A stretch of DNA of 64,000 nucleotides from positions 3,087,501 through 3,151,500 of the forward strand of contig NZ_CP089211.1 of NCBI RefSeq assembly GCF_021183825.1, read 5' to 3'. The position numbers and the translations under genes are program-made. Below the pieces are notes generated by a model that was not told the DNA's origin, did not search any database, and was given only the letters and a program-made list of their open reading frames with translations. Numbering within the stretch: the stretch's first letter is position 1; every line of letters starts with the position of its first letter. This document shows, one piece after another, positions 53,107 to 62,160 of this stretch. The stretch is from Sinomicrobium kalidii (GTDB taxonomy: Bacteria > Bacteroidota > Bacteroidia > Flavobacteriales > Flavobacteriaceae).

Positions 53107-55881
53107 ATGAGACACAGATCATACCTGTTTATACTGCTGTTATTATTCGCAGGATTACTTTATGCACAAAAAAAGCCCCTTACCGTAGACGATTTCGACA
53201 GCTGGATGAATATTGAAAAACCCCGGCTTTCCGAAAACGGAAAAATTCTTGTATATGAATACAACCCCGGCAACGGAGACGGCATGCTGATTATAACCGA
53301 TATGGAAAATGGGGTATCCGATACGATTGCGAGAGGTAGTGATGCCCGTATAAGCGGCAACAGCAGTTTTGTAGCATTTAAAATAAGACCGGAGATAGCG
53401 CTGAGAAGAAAGGCCGAAACCGCCAAATGGAAAAAAGACAAACGTCCGTCCGATTCCCTCGGGATCTATGTGCCCGGAACCGGAAAATTGCTCAAATATC
53501 CTGATGTGAGTGATTTTGGTCTACCGAATGAAGGCGGAAACTGGCTGGCCTTTAAAACTGTTACAAAACCCGTTTCCGGGGAAGAACCTGAAAAAAAGGA
53601 CACAACCGGTGTGGAGAAAAAGAAAGCGCGTGACACCCTGGTGGTAGCACTCAATCCTTTAAGCAAAGACAGTATTGCATTTATGAATGCTAAGGCCTAT
53701 ACCTGGGCAAACAAGGCAAACAGCCTGTTGCTGAGTACAGTGAAAAAGGACAGTACCGCAACCCGGTCGGCTGTAGTGTATTTTGATGGAGAAACCGGAA
53801 AAACGGATACATTGTTTCACAAAGACGGGACCATCAGGAAAATATCTCTCGGCCCCGAGGGTGCAAAGCTGGGTTTTCTGTTTTCCAAAGATACTACTAA
53901 GGTCAAAAAATTTCAACTGTATAAAGGTACAGGGAAAACGGTTTCCGGGCTCAGTGTAAAAAATATCCGGAATATTCCCACCGGGTGGGTGCCTTCGGAA
54001 AATGGGGATATCTACTTTTCGGAAAACGGTAGGCGAATGTTTTTCGGTACCGCTTACCCCGGAGTTGAACACCCGAAAGATACCTTGTTGGACAACGAAA
54101 GGGCCACACTTGATATCTGGGCCTGGACCGACAAGGAATTACAACCCCGGCAAAAGGTAAACCTGAAAAAAGATCAGAAAAAAACATACCTCGCGGTATA
54201 TGATTTCGATACCGGAGAGGGTGTACAACTGGCAGACAGCACCATTTCCGAAATTACCGTTCTTGAGAAGGGAGACGGAAAATATGTCCTGGCCGAGGAC
54301 AACAGTGACTATCTACGGACCTCTTCCTGGACGGGGCTGTGGATCAGTGATTTCTACAGTGTTGACCTGCAAACCGGCGAAAAGAAGCTCCTGGTAAAAG
54401 GGCAAAACCGGATGTGGACCGGGGCTGCCCAGAAATACGCCGTATATTACAACCGGAAGGACAGCATTTATTATTCGATAGACCTGGCCACCGATGCACA
54501 GGTGGCCCTGACCAGAGATATCGACGTTCCTTTTTACGATGAAAGGCACGATACTCCGAGCGAACCGAGGCCTTACGGTGTAGCCGGATGGGCCCGGAAT
54601 GACAAGGCGGTGTATGTGTATGACCGTTATGATATCTGGAAACTCGATCCGGCAGGAAAAAACAAACCGAAACGCGTAACCGGAACAGGCAGGGAAAACA
54701 AAACCGTATATCGTTATATTAAGCTCGACAGGGATGAAAAATTTATAGACACCGGAAAAAAAGCATTGCTGCACTCTTTTGATGAAAAAACCAAAAAAGA
54801 AGGCTATGTCCTTGCCGACCTGGACCAGGAAAAGTCGCCCGAAGTGATCATGGAGGGAGATTACAGGCTTAATTATCCCCGTAAGGCCAAAAACAGTGAC
54901 AGGGTCTTTTTTACAAAAGAAAGCTACCGGGAATATCCGGATATCCGGGTAACCACGACGGCTATGGATTCCCCGGAAAAAGTTACGGCGGCCAATCCGC
55001 AGCAGGAAAACTACAAATGGGGAAGCGTATCTCTGGTATCGTGGAAAAACTACGACGATGTGCCGTTACAGGGACTGTTGTACAAGCCGGAAAATTTTGA
55101 CCCGGAAAAGAAATACCCGATGGTGGTGTATTACTACGAGCGGAGCTCAGATGATTATCACCGTCATTACATCCCGGCACCGAGCCGTTCCATTATCAAT
55201 AAAACCTTTTACACCAGTAATGATTACCTGGTATTTGTGCCTGATATTGTGTATAAGGAAGGTTATCCGGGACAAAGCGCTTACGATTGTATTGTGAGCG
55301 GAGTGGAAAAGCTGATCGCGGATCATTCTTATGTCGATGGTTCCCATATCGCACTCCAGGGACAGAGCTGGGGAGGCTATGAGACGGCATATCTCATTAC
55401 GCGGACCAATATGTTTGCCGCGGCAATGGCAGGTGCTCCCGTAAGCAATATGACCAGCGCCTATGGCGGAATCCGGTGGGGGACCGGGCTGAGCAGGATG
55501 TTCCAGTATGAACACACACAGAGCCGTATAGGCGGACCGCTTTGGGAGAAACTGGACCTGTATCTCGAAAATTCCCCCCTGTTTTATGCCGATAAGGTAA
55601 AAACACCGTTGTTAATGATGCACAATGATAAAGACGGAGCCGTGCCGTGGTATCAGGGCATAGAATTTTTTGTAGCCCTGCGAAGGCTGGATAAGCCCGT
55701 GTGGATGCTCACCTATAACGGTGAGCCACACAACCTCAGGGGCAGCAGTTGGGGGAACAGGAAAGACCTGTCCATACGGATGATGCAGTTTTTCGACCAT
55801 TACCTCAAGGGGAAAAAAGCCCCGGAATGGATGGTCAAGGGCCGCCCTGCAGTGCGTAAGGAATACGATAAAGGGTATTAA
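53107..55881 (+). CDS. S9 prolyl-oligopeptidase-family peptidase, secreted
   Basis: 924 residues; signal peptide ends at LLYAQ (residue 21). A long N-terminal beta-propeller (about 30-650) limits access to a C-terminal alpha/beta hydrolase: nucleophile S754 in LQGQSWGGYETAYL, then the Asp in NDKDGAVPWYQG and the His in GEPHNLRG, all present. Such enzymes cut small peptides, often after proline or alanine, in the periplasm; flavobacteria have several for peptide nutrition. The propeller contains a lysine-rich insert (GEEPEKKDTTGVEKKKARDT) typical of this long type. Confidence 0.92.
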   Translation: MRHRSYLFILLLLFAGLLYAQKKPLTVDDFDSWMNIEKPRLSENGKILVYEYNPGNGDGMLIITDMENGVSDTIARGSDARISGNSSFVAFKIRPEIALRRKAETAKWKKDKRPSDSLGIYVPGTGKLLKYPDVSDFGLPNEGGNWLAFKTVTKPVSGEEPEKKDTTGVEKKKARDTLVVALNPLSKDSIAFMNAKAYTWANKANSLLLSTVKKDSTATRSAVVYFDGETGKTDTLFHKDGTIRKISLGPEGAKLGFLFSKDTTKVKKFQLYKGTGKTVSGLSVKNIRNIPTGWVPSENGDIYFSENGRRMFFGTAYPGVEHPKDTLLDNERATLDIWAWTDKELQPRQKVNLKKDQKKTYLAVYDFDTGEGVQLADSTISEITVLEKGDGKYVLAEDNSDYLRTSSWTGLWISDFYSVDLQTGEKKLLVKGQNRMWTGAAQKYAVYYNRKDSIYYSIDLATDAQVALTRDIDVPFYDERHDTPSEPRPYGVAGWARNDKAVYVYDRYDIWKLDPAGKNKPKRVTGTGRENKTVYRYIKLDRDEKFIDTGKKALLHSFDEKTKKEGYVLADLDQEKSPEVIMEGDYRLNYPRKAKNSDRVFFTKESYREYPDIRVTTTAMDSPEKVTAANPQQENYKWGSVSLVSWKNYDDVPLQGLLYKPENFDPEKKYPMVVYYYERSSDDYHRHYIPAPSRSIINKTFYTSNDYLVFVPDIVYKEGYPGQSAYDCIVSGVEKLIADHSYVDGSHIALQGQSWGGYETAYLITRTNMFAAAMAGAPVSNMTSAYGGIRWGTGLSRMFQYEHTQSRIGGPLWEKLDLYLENSPLFYADKVKTPLLMMHNDKDGAVPWYQGIEFFVALRRLDKPVWMLTYNGEPHNLRGSSWGNRKDLSIRMMQFFDHYLKGKKAPEWMVKGRPAVRKEYDKGY

Positions 55882-55910
55882 ATTAATGTGAGTTCTAAAT
55901 AGTAAAAACA

Positions 55911-56035
55911 TCATTGCGAACCCTGCCATAAGCAGGGTGTGGCAATCTCTTAAGGTAAATACGTACCCTCGAAGGTATCTGCAGATCCGCAGGGAGACTG
56001 CCACCACCTCATTATTGCTCGGCGTCGCGGTGACG
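55911..56035. repeat. Imperfect inverted repeat of the TCATTGCGA...GGCAATCTC type
   Basis: Left end TCATTGCGAACCCTGC to GTGTGGCAATCTC (55911-55949), right end GAGACTGCCACCACC to GCGGTGACGA (55993-56035); the two ends pair in inverse orientation (GGCAATCTC with GAGACTGCC). An internal CCCTGC/GCAGGG hairpin lies in the left arm. The pattern resembles a common dispersed non-coding element of Bacteroidota. It fills the 279-base gap between the S9 gene and the membrane protein gene. Confidence 0.55.
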
Positions 56036-56160
56036 ATTGCCTGTATTCTTTATGCGCAGGTTTATATGATTAGTAATGTCATTGCCAATTTAAGCCCGGG
56101 CTATTGGATGCTGTAACTATATAGCAATTCAATAGCTGTCTGCTTTCCATATAATTTTGA

Positions 56161-56772
56161 TTAAACCTCAAGTTGTTTCAATTCCTTGTAATTCCTATTC
56201 AGGCGACGCAGTAAAAAGCCGTATAGCAGGAGATATACGCCCAGGCATATACCGATGATGACAGCGGTTATCAGAACGGCGAAAGCAATGAGTATGAGGT
56301 GGTCACTCAGATGAGAGTCCTGTTTATATGCATCCCATCCGCCTGCTTTATCCACATAGGCTATTACAGAGGTGCTTATGGATGTTATGGCTGCAATGGT
56401 AAGGTTGAAAATAATATAGTGTTTTACGGTTCTTCTCGATCTTATAATGGATTGCATAAGCCCTTTTACGGACGAGGTGGCTGATATTTTTTTATAGTTG
56501 CGGTAAAAGCGGTAAACGAAATACAGGATAACGGGGTAAGAGAGGTACAAGAGCCAGTCAATAGTCAGGTATTCCATTTCTTTCATGTAGGAAGGCGAAT
56601 AGAAAAACAGGGCAATACCGAGGGAAAACTCTATTACACTTATAATAAATATCCATTTTACATTAGAAGACGATCGTTTCCAGATCATTTTGTATATATC
56701 CTCATAAGACAGTTTGGGGAGAGAGGCCTCCCGCTTTTTCCAGTCTTTTTTTAACAGCTCTAACTCGTCCAT
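56161..56772 (-). CDS. Membrane protein paired with the ECF sigma factor
   Basis: 203 residues with four membrane segments (about 38-58, 68-88, 120-140, 158-185). The N-terminus is a charged cytoplasmic stretch of about 35 residues (LLKKDWKKREASLPKLSYED) and the C-terminus again cytoplasmic and basic. It has no zinc-finger anti-sigma motif (HxxxCxxC), yet its ATG is two bases after the stop of the sigma factor gene, so it is made with it. I infer an anti-sigma role for the cytoplasmic N-terminus. No family name is certain. Confidence 0.7.
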   Translation of the reverse strand: MDELELLKKDWKKREASLPKLSYEDIYKMIWKRSSSNVKWIFIISVIEFSLGIALFFYSPSYMKEMEYLTIDWLLYLSYPVILYFVYRFYRNYKKISATSSVKGLMQSIIRSRRTVKHYIIFNLTIAAITSISTSVIAYVDKAGGWDAYKQDSHLSDHLILIAFAVLITAVIIGICLGVYLLLYGFLLRRLNRNYKELKQLEV

Positions 56773-56774
56773 AA

Positions 56775-57269
56775 CTATGGGTTCAATATCGTTCGTAATT
56801 TCGACTTTATCCGGTTCATTTTCACCCTGGCATTTACTTCCGTAATACCCAGGGTGTCGGATATCTCCTTGTAGTTCTTGTCTTCCAGGTAAAGGAAGAT
56901 CAAGGCCTTTTCCACATCACTCAGTTGTTTAATGGCATCATACATCAGTTTTAATTGTTGCTCTTCGGCGTCGTTATATTCACTGGCCTTAAGGTTGTTC
57001 AGTATGTTTTCGTAGTTTTGGGTGGGTACGGAATTTTTTGATTTCCGGTATAGTGTAATGGCTGTATTCAGGGCCACCCGGTACATCCAGGTACTGAATT
57101 TTGCCTCTCCTCTGAATTTGGGGTAAGCTTTCCAGAGCTGTATGGTGATTTCCTGGAACAGATCGTTGTGTGCATCGGGGGTAGAAGTATACAGGCGGCA
57201 CACCTTGTGTACGATATTCTGGTTTTTTTCCAGTTTTGTAACGAAACTATGTTCCAGTTCTTTGTCCAC
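56775..57269 (-). CDS. ECF-type RNA polymerase sigma factor
   Basis: 164 residues, start GTG at 57269 (no ATG in frame nearby). Region 2 reads DAHNDLFQEITIQLWKAYPK and FSTWMYRVALNTAITLYRK (about residues 32-75), region 4 is VEKALIFLYLEDKNYKEISD and TLGITEVNARVKMNRIKSKL. This is a short sigma-70 of the extracytoplasmic group. A consensus -7 box lies 48 bases upstream of the start. Paired with the four-helix membrane protein. The targets are not visible here. Confidence 0.88.
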   Translation of the reverse strand: MDKELEHSFVTKLEKNQNIVHKVCRLYTSTPDAHNDLFQEITIQLWKAYPKFRGEAKFSTWMYRVALNTAITLYRKSKNSVPTQNYENILNNLKASEYNDAEEQQLKLMYDAIKQLSDVEKALIFLYLEDKNYKEISDTLGITEVNARVKMNRIKSKLRTILNP

Positions 57270-57317
57270 TAAATAAACGGCGTTTGGTAATTAGTAGTAT
57301 ATTCCTGAGAATTGTTA

Positions 57318-57325
57318 CAAAAATA
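57318..57325 (-). promoter_or_regulatory. -7 box of the ECF sigma gene
   Basis: Minus strand reads TATTTTTG, exact TAnnTTTG match, 48 bases before the start codon. A housekeeping-type promoter; self-recognition by the ECF factor is not evident. Confidence 0.4.
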
Positions 57326-57519
57326 GCAGAGATAAAATTATAACCATATACTCATGATAAAAACTCGATATACCAAAAAGACTGAAGGCATCGGGGCGAT
57401 AGGTTTTTTAGTTCCGGAGCTGAAGGGAAAAACAAGTAATACATCTCCAACTCCAAAATTAAAAAAACAAAAACTGAATTTGATAAAACCTGTAACTTAC
57501 AATTTCGAATAAAATACCG

Positions 57520-58950
57520 TTATTTCCTGTAATCCAGTGCCGGTTCACGGTTGCCCAGCATGGGGGTATACTTAAAATCCGGTCCCCTTTTCTCCAGGAA
57601 CTCTTCTTTGGCCTTTTCGAGGGTTTCGGGGGCTGAAAACAGGTCTATTGCAGTCAATGTCATGGTTTTTGCAGCCACCATCATTCCTTTTTTGCCAATG
57701 CTCATTCCGCCTGCTGCAACGGCCTGCCAGCTATGAGCGGAAGTTCCGGGCACCCAGGTTGCGGCTCCCATGCCCACAGTGGGAACGGCAAAACTCACAT
57801 CTCCCACATCCGTAGATCCCATGGGTGTTCCTGTTTCCCGGTAGGGCATAACGTTTTTAGCCGCATCGTAGTTCACTTTTTCCAGTCCGAGGGTCTTGCT
57901 TATCTTTTCCGCAAAAGTTTTTTCCTCTTCGGTATAATCGATTCCCCCTACGGCGACAAGGTTATCATACATTATTTTCTGTAAGGTGAGGTTGGGAAGC
58001 AGTTCATGGGTTCCCCCGATCATTTCATAGTCCATGGTGGTCCCTGTTCCCAGGGCGGCGCCTTCGGCCGCTTTTACCATACGGTCAAAAATGTCTACCA
58101 CCACATCCCTTTTGGCATGCCTTGCATAATAATACACTTCCGCAAAGTCGGGGACCACGTTCGGGGCTTTTCCGCCGTTGGTGATGACGTAATGTATCCT
58201 TGCATCGGAAGGAACGTGTTCGCGCATCATGTTCACCATATAATTCATGGCCTCTACCGCATCGAGGGCCGACCTTCCTTTTTCCGGGGCTCCGGCGGCA
58301 TGGGCGGAAACCCCGTAGAAACGGAACTTAGCCGATTTATTGGCCAGGGCAGCACCCGCACTGGCGGCATTAACGGAAGAAGGGTGCCAGTGAATCACGG
58401 CATCCACGTCGTCAAACGCGCCTTCCCTTACCATATAGACCTTACCCGACCCGCCTTCTTCAGCAGGGCATCCGTAAAAGCGTACGGTACCTTTTGCATT
58501 GTTGTCTTTAAGCCAGTTTTTAACTGCAATGGCCGTGGCGGCCGAAGCCGTGCCGAACAGGTGATGCCCGCAGGCGTGTCCTGCCTGTTCACCGGCCGAT
58601 TTCTTTTCCGGTACCGCCTGTTGCGACAGCCCCGGGAGCGCGTCGTATTCGCCGAGAATACCGATCACCGGCCCGCCGTTGTGGTTGTATTCCGCAACAA
58701 ATGCCGTGGGAATGCCTGCAATGCCTGCTTTTATGGTAAAATCTTCGTCTTTTAGTGTTTTCTGTAAAAGGGCAACGCTCTTTTCTTCGAGGTAACCCGT
58801 TTCGGCATATTCCCAGATCGTTTGGGCAATGTTGCTGTAAAATGTACTTTTATCATCCAGATCGGATAATGTTTTTTCGGTGTTTTTTTGGGGAAAACAC
58901 AGTGTGGTAAATATTAAAAATGTTAAATGTGTGATGTAAAATCCTCTCAT
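57520..58950 (-). CDS. Secreted M20 amidohydrolase, AbgB-like
   Basis: 476 residues; signal peptide MRGFYITHLTFLIFTTLCFP. Metallopeptidase M20D marks: LGEYDALPGLSQ, AGHACGHHLFGTA with the metal histidine and cysteine-glycine-histidine motif, GCPAEEGGSGK with the catalytic glutamate, and AVIHWHPSSVN. The C-terminal part has MGSTDVGDVSFAVPT and GTSAHSWQAVAAGG. It resembles subunit B of aminobenzoyl-glutamate hydrolase and amino acid amidases. As an exported enzyme it probably frees amino acids from N-acyl conjugates outside the cytoplasm. Stand-alone, 250 bases after the sigma factor on the same strand. Confidence 0.85.
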   Translation of the reverse strand: MRGFYITHLTFLIFTTLCFPQKNTEKTLSDLDDKSTFYSNIAQTIWEYAETGYLEEKSVALLQKTLKDEDFTIKAGIAGIPTAFVAEYNHNGGPVIGILGEYDALPGLSQQAVPEKKSAGEQAGHACGHHLFGTASAATAIAVKNWLKDNNAKGTVRFYGCPAEEGGSGKVYMVREGAFDDVDAVIHWHPSSVNAASAGAALANKSAKFRFYGVSAHAAGAPEKGRSALDAVEAMNYMVNMMREHVPSDARIHYVITNGGKAPNVVPDFAEVYYYARHAKRDVVVDIFDRMVKAAEGAALGTGTTMDYEMIGGTHELLPNLTLQKIMYDNLVAVGGIDYTEEEKTFAEKISKTLGLEKVNYDAAKNVMPYRETGTPMGSTDVGDVSFAVPTVGMGAATWVPGTSAHSWQAVAAGGMSIGKKGMMVAAKTMTLTAIDLFSAPETLEKAKEEFLEKRGPDFKYTPMLGNREPALDYRK

Positions 58951-59090
58951 AAGGCGGTTTTTGATATAAATTTAAAATAAAATAGGTCACTGTAGCGGGA
59001 AGTATTGCAGCAATTTTTAAAATATGCGGATTTTACAATTTTTGACCGAATAAATTAAACTGCTTCAATAGTTAAAAGGCAGAGAAGGCT

Positions 59091-59098
59091 TACCTTTG
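59091..59098 (+). promoter_or_regulatory. -7 box of the NDH-2 gene
   Basis: TACCTTTG, exact TAnnTTTG match, 22 bases before the ATG at 59121. Confidence 0.5.
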
Positions 59099-59120
59099 TA
59101 TAGTAAATCGAAATCTTCTT

Positions 59121-60422
59121 ATGAATATTCCAAAAACCAGTTTTCCCCGAATAGTGATTATAGGCGGAGGCTTTGCGGGTCTCGAACTGGCAAAACGTTT
59201 AGGAAAACAGGATGTTCAGGTAGTGATGCTGGACAAACACAATTATCACACCTTTCAACCCCTGCTTTACCAGGTGACTACCGGAGGCCTGGAGCCCGAT
59301 TCCATAGCCTATCCGATCAGGAAAGTGTTGAAAAACTTTCCGAACTCCTATTTTCGCCTGGCTCATGTGGAATGTGTAGAACCTGTCAAAAAAAATATAA
59401 AAACAGATATCGGAGACATTACCTATGACTATCTGGTCATAGCCACCGGTTCCCGGACCAATTATTTCGGTAATGAAAACGTAAAGGAGAACGGAATGGC
59501 CATGAAAACCATACCGCAATCCCTGAACCTGAGGAGCCTTATCCTTGAAAATTTTGAACAGGCCCTGCTTACCAACAACCTGGACAAGCGCAATGCCCTT
59601 ATGAACTTTGTAATTGTTGGGGCAGGCCCTACGGGAGTGGAGCTGGCGGGAGCTCTGGCGGAAATAAAAAAGGGCATATTGCCCAAGGACTACCCCGATC
59701 TGGATATACGGCAGATGCAGATCAATCTGGTTCAGGGCACGGACAGGGTGCTGGATGCCATGAGCCCCCAGGCTTCTAAAAAAGCGGAAGAGTTTCTCGA
59801 AAAGCTCGGGGTGCATGTGTGGAAAGGAATCTTTGTTACCGATTATGATGGTTATACCGTAACTACGAACAAGGATATTTCGTTTGAAACCGAGACATTG
59901 ATATGGACAGCCGGAGTGGAAGGGGCTACCCTGAAGGGAATAGACGGAAAGGAACTGATAGCTCGCGGAAACCGGGTAAAAGTTAGTGAATTCAACCAGG
60001 TGGAAGGGTTCGATGACATTTTTGCCATCGGTGATGTGGCCTACATGCCTACCGAAAAATACCCCGACGGGCACCCCATGATGGCCCAGCCCGCCATACA
60101 GCAGGGGAAACTTCTGGGAAACAACCTTATAAAATACATCCAGGGTAAACCCATGAAGCCTTTCCGGTATTTTGACAAAGGGTCCATGGCCACCATAGGA
60201 AGAAATAAAGCTGTTGTAGACCTTCCGCGGTGGAAATTCCAGGGCGTCTTTGCCTGGTTTGTCTGGATTTTTGTGCACCTTTTTGCACTGATAGGCTTTA
60301 AGAATAAGATGGTGGTTTTTGTAAACTGGCTCTATAATTACATCCGTTTTGACAGGGAGGCCAGGCTTATTATCCGGCCGTTTAAAAAGAAAGGAAGGGA
60401 AGCGGCCATTAAAAGTGAATAG
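59121..60422 (+). CDS. ndh: Type II NADH dehydrogenase
   Basis: 433 residues. First dinucleotide fold (FAD) IGGGFAGLELAKRLGKQDVQ (about 13-32), then NYHTFQPLLYQVTTGGLEPD, the second fold (NADH) IVGAGPTGVELAGALAEI (about 164-182), and the FAD-binding aspartate in FAIGDVAY. The C-terminal amphipathic part with FAWFVWIFVHLFALIGFKNK holds the protein on the inner membrane. It passes electrons from NADH to menaquinone without pumping protons. Fits with UbiE in the window, which makes the quinone. Own promoter. Ends 12 bases before the convergent xerD. Confidence 0.94.
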   Translation: MNIPKTSFPRIVIIGGGFAGLELAKRLGKQDVQVVMLDKHNYHTFQPLLYQVTTGGLEPDSIAYPIRKVLKNFPNSYFRLAHVECVEPVKKNIKTDIGDITYDYLVIATGSRTNYFGNENVKENGMAMKTIPQSLNLRSLILENFEQALLTNNLDKRNALMNFVIVGAGPTGVELAGALAEIKKGILPKDYPDLDIRQMQINLVQGTDRVLDAMSPQASKKAEEFLEKLGVHVWKGIFVTDYDGYTVTTNKDISFETETLIWTAGVEGATLKGIDGKELIARGNRVKVSEFNQVEGFDDIFAIGDVAYMPTEKYPDGHPMMAQPAIQQGKLLGNNLIKYIQGKPMKPFRYFDKGSMATIGRNKAVVDLPRWKFQGVFAWFVWIFVHLFALIGFKNKMVVFVNWLYNYIRFDREARLIIRPFKKKGREAAIKSE

Positions 60423-60434
60423 CGTTTTTGCAGC

Positions 60435-61343
60435 CTATTCTTCTTTTCGGTTCCTCGGATGGTATTTGTGAACCACTTCTGCCAGTTGGGAACGGTCTAC
60501 ATGCATATAAACCTCGGTAGTGGTAATGCTTTCGTGTCCCAGCATCTGTTGTATGGCCCGAAGGTCGGCGCCGTTTTGCAGCAAATGGGTGGCAAAGGAA
60601 TGCCGGAAGGTATGCGGGCTGATGTTTTTCCGCAACCCGGTTTTTTCCGCCAGGCGTTTGATGATGGTGAAGACCATGGCACGGGTAAGTTGTTTTCCCC
60701 TCCGGTTGAGGAACAGGATGTCTTCATGCCCCTTTTGAGCGGGAATATGTACCCGTATTTCCTCTTTGTAAATATTGATGAGTTTCCGGGTAACCGGGGC
60801 AATAGGGACGAAGCGTTGTTTATCCCCTTTTCCCGTAACTTTTATAAATCCTTCTTCAAAGAAGAGATCCGATATTTTCAGTGCGGTCAGTTCCGATACC
60901 CGGAGTCCGCAACTATACAAAGTTTCCAGCATGGTGCGATTGCGCTCTCCCTCGGGTTTACTCAGATCGATAGCTGCGATGAGGTTGTCAATATCTTCCT
61001 GGGAAAGGGTGTCCGGGAGCTTTCTGCCTATTTTGGGTGATTCGATGAGTTCCATCGGGTTGTCATTGCGGTACTCCTCAAAGATGAGGTAGTTGAAAAA
61101 ACTGCGCAGGCCTGACAGTATCCTGGCCTGTGAGCGGGCATTGACCTCTTTGGCAATTTCATAGATAAACTGCTGGACTACTTCTGCCGTTATGGATACG
61201 GGAGAATGTTCAATATTGTGTTCCTGCAAAAAATGCATGAGTTTCCGGACGTCAAGGGAGTAGTTTTCCAGGGAATTGACAGACAGCCCCCGTTCTATTT
61301 GCAGGTAATGCCGGTAATCTTTCAGTGCGTGTTCCCAGTTCAC
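60435..61343 (-). CDS. xerD: Tyrosine recombinase XerD
   Basis: 302 residues, start GTG at 61343 (gives the usual N-terminus NWEHALKDYRHYLQIERGLS). Catalytic set complete: R148 (SCGLRVSELT), K172, H244 and R247 (SPHTFRHSFATHL), H270 (MLGHESITTT) and Y279 (EVYMHV). The N-terminal core-binding domain (1-90) is of Xer type. It resolves chromosome dimers at dif with XerC. No att sites or phage genes around, so this is the housekeeping enzyme, not an element integrase. Confidence 0.93.
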   Translation of the reverse strand: MNWEHALKDYRHYLQIERGLSVNSLENYSLDVRKLMHFLQEHNIEHSPVSITAEVVQQFIYEIAKEVNARSQARILSGLRSFFNYLIFEEYRNDNPMELIESPKIGRKLPDTLSQEDIDNLIAAIDLSKPEGERNRTMLETLYSCGLRVSELTALKISDLFFEEGFIKVTGKGDKQRFVPIAPVTRKLINIYKEEIRVHIPAQKGHEDILFLNRRGKQLTRAMVFTIIKRLAEKTGLRKNISPHTFRHSFATHLLQNGADLRAIQQMLGHESITTTEVYMHVDRSQLAEVVHKYHPRNRKEE

Positions 61344-61611
61344 TTTGTAAAGATAGCGGTTTTTGGGATATAAGAGAAGAAGATATGATCGCAGGGAAAT
61401 TCATTATTATACTATGCAACCGATACATTAAAATTTTTGTTATGGTGAGGTGCTCCGGGTTAAGGTTAATACTTTAAGCTCTCCTCTTCAGAAAAGCCTT
61501 ATATACCTTAAAAAATAACGCACTACCAGTAATTATATTATTTAAATAGTAGTGGAGGAGATGGTTGTCTTCGTCTTGTTTTATGTATTTTTAGTGAGTA
61601 TAGGTTTGTTT

Positions 61612-62160
61612 ATGGATAAAGACCTCTATTTTATAGCGATTGTTCCGCCGGAGGATATCAGGCAACGGGTAAGAAGATTAAAGGAAGAGGTAAAGGAGAG
61701 GTTCGGAGCGAAACATGCCCTTAAATCTCCTGCTCATATTACCCTGCAAATGCCATTTAAACGAATTGCGGCAGAAGAATCACAGATCATAAATGCCCTG
61801 GAAGGGTTTGCCCGCTTGCAACGCCCTTTTCCCGTGATGTTATCCGGATTTGACTGTTTTTCACCCCGGGTAATATTCGTAAAGGTGGAAGATCACGCCC
61901 CGATCGTGGAGCTTCATGCGGGTTTACAGCGCGTCCTGACCGGAAAACTGGGGTTTACCGGGAGGGAGATCACCCGGAGGTTTCATCCGCATATGACCAT
62001 AGCCACGCGTGACCTTCCCGAGATCGTATTCCGCAAAGCCTGGCCCGAATATGAAATGAGGGAGTTCGGCGCTTCTTTTATCGCAGGAAGTATATGCCTA
62101 TTGAAACACAACGGTAAGTACTGGGAGATATACCGGGAATTCCGTTTTACTCAAAAGTGA
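61612..62160 (+). CDS. 2H phosphoesterase / RNA 2',3'-cyclic phosphodiesterase (LigT/ThpR type)
   Basis: 182 residues from the ATG at 61612; the frame is open 20 codons further from a GTG but those code for a spurious hydrophobic stretch. Two catalytic motifs: HIT at H42-T44 (SPAHITLQMPF) and HMT at H127-T129 (RFHPHMTIAT), the classical 2H pattern. Members open 2',3'-cyclic phosphates on RNA ends, some join RNA halves in vitro. Last 14 bases overlap the convergent porT gene. No partner gene suggests a particular RNA. Confidence 0.82.
   Translation: MDKDLYFIAIVPPEDIRQRVRRLKEEVKERFGAKHALKSPAHITLQMPFKRIAAEESQIINALEGFARLQRPFPVMLSGFDCFSPRVIFVKVEDHAPIVELHAGLQRVLTGKLGFTGREITRRFHPHMTIATRDLPEIVFRKAWPEYEMREFGASFIAGSICLLKHNGKYWEIYREFRFTQK

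Noticed and set aside
60435..61343. Tyrosine recombinase as sign of a mobile island
   Set aside because: The protein is of the XerD housekeeping type and there are no attachment repeats, tRNA genes or phage genes beside it.
61552..61611. GTG start for the 2H phosphoesterase
   Set aside because: It would add a hydrophobic leader to a cytoplasmic RNA enzyme; the ATG at 61612 gives the usual N-terminus.
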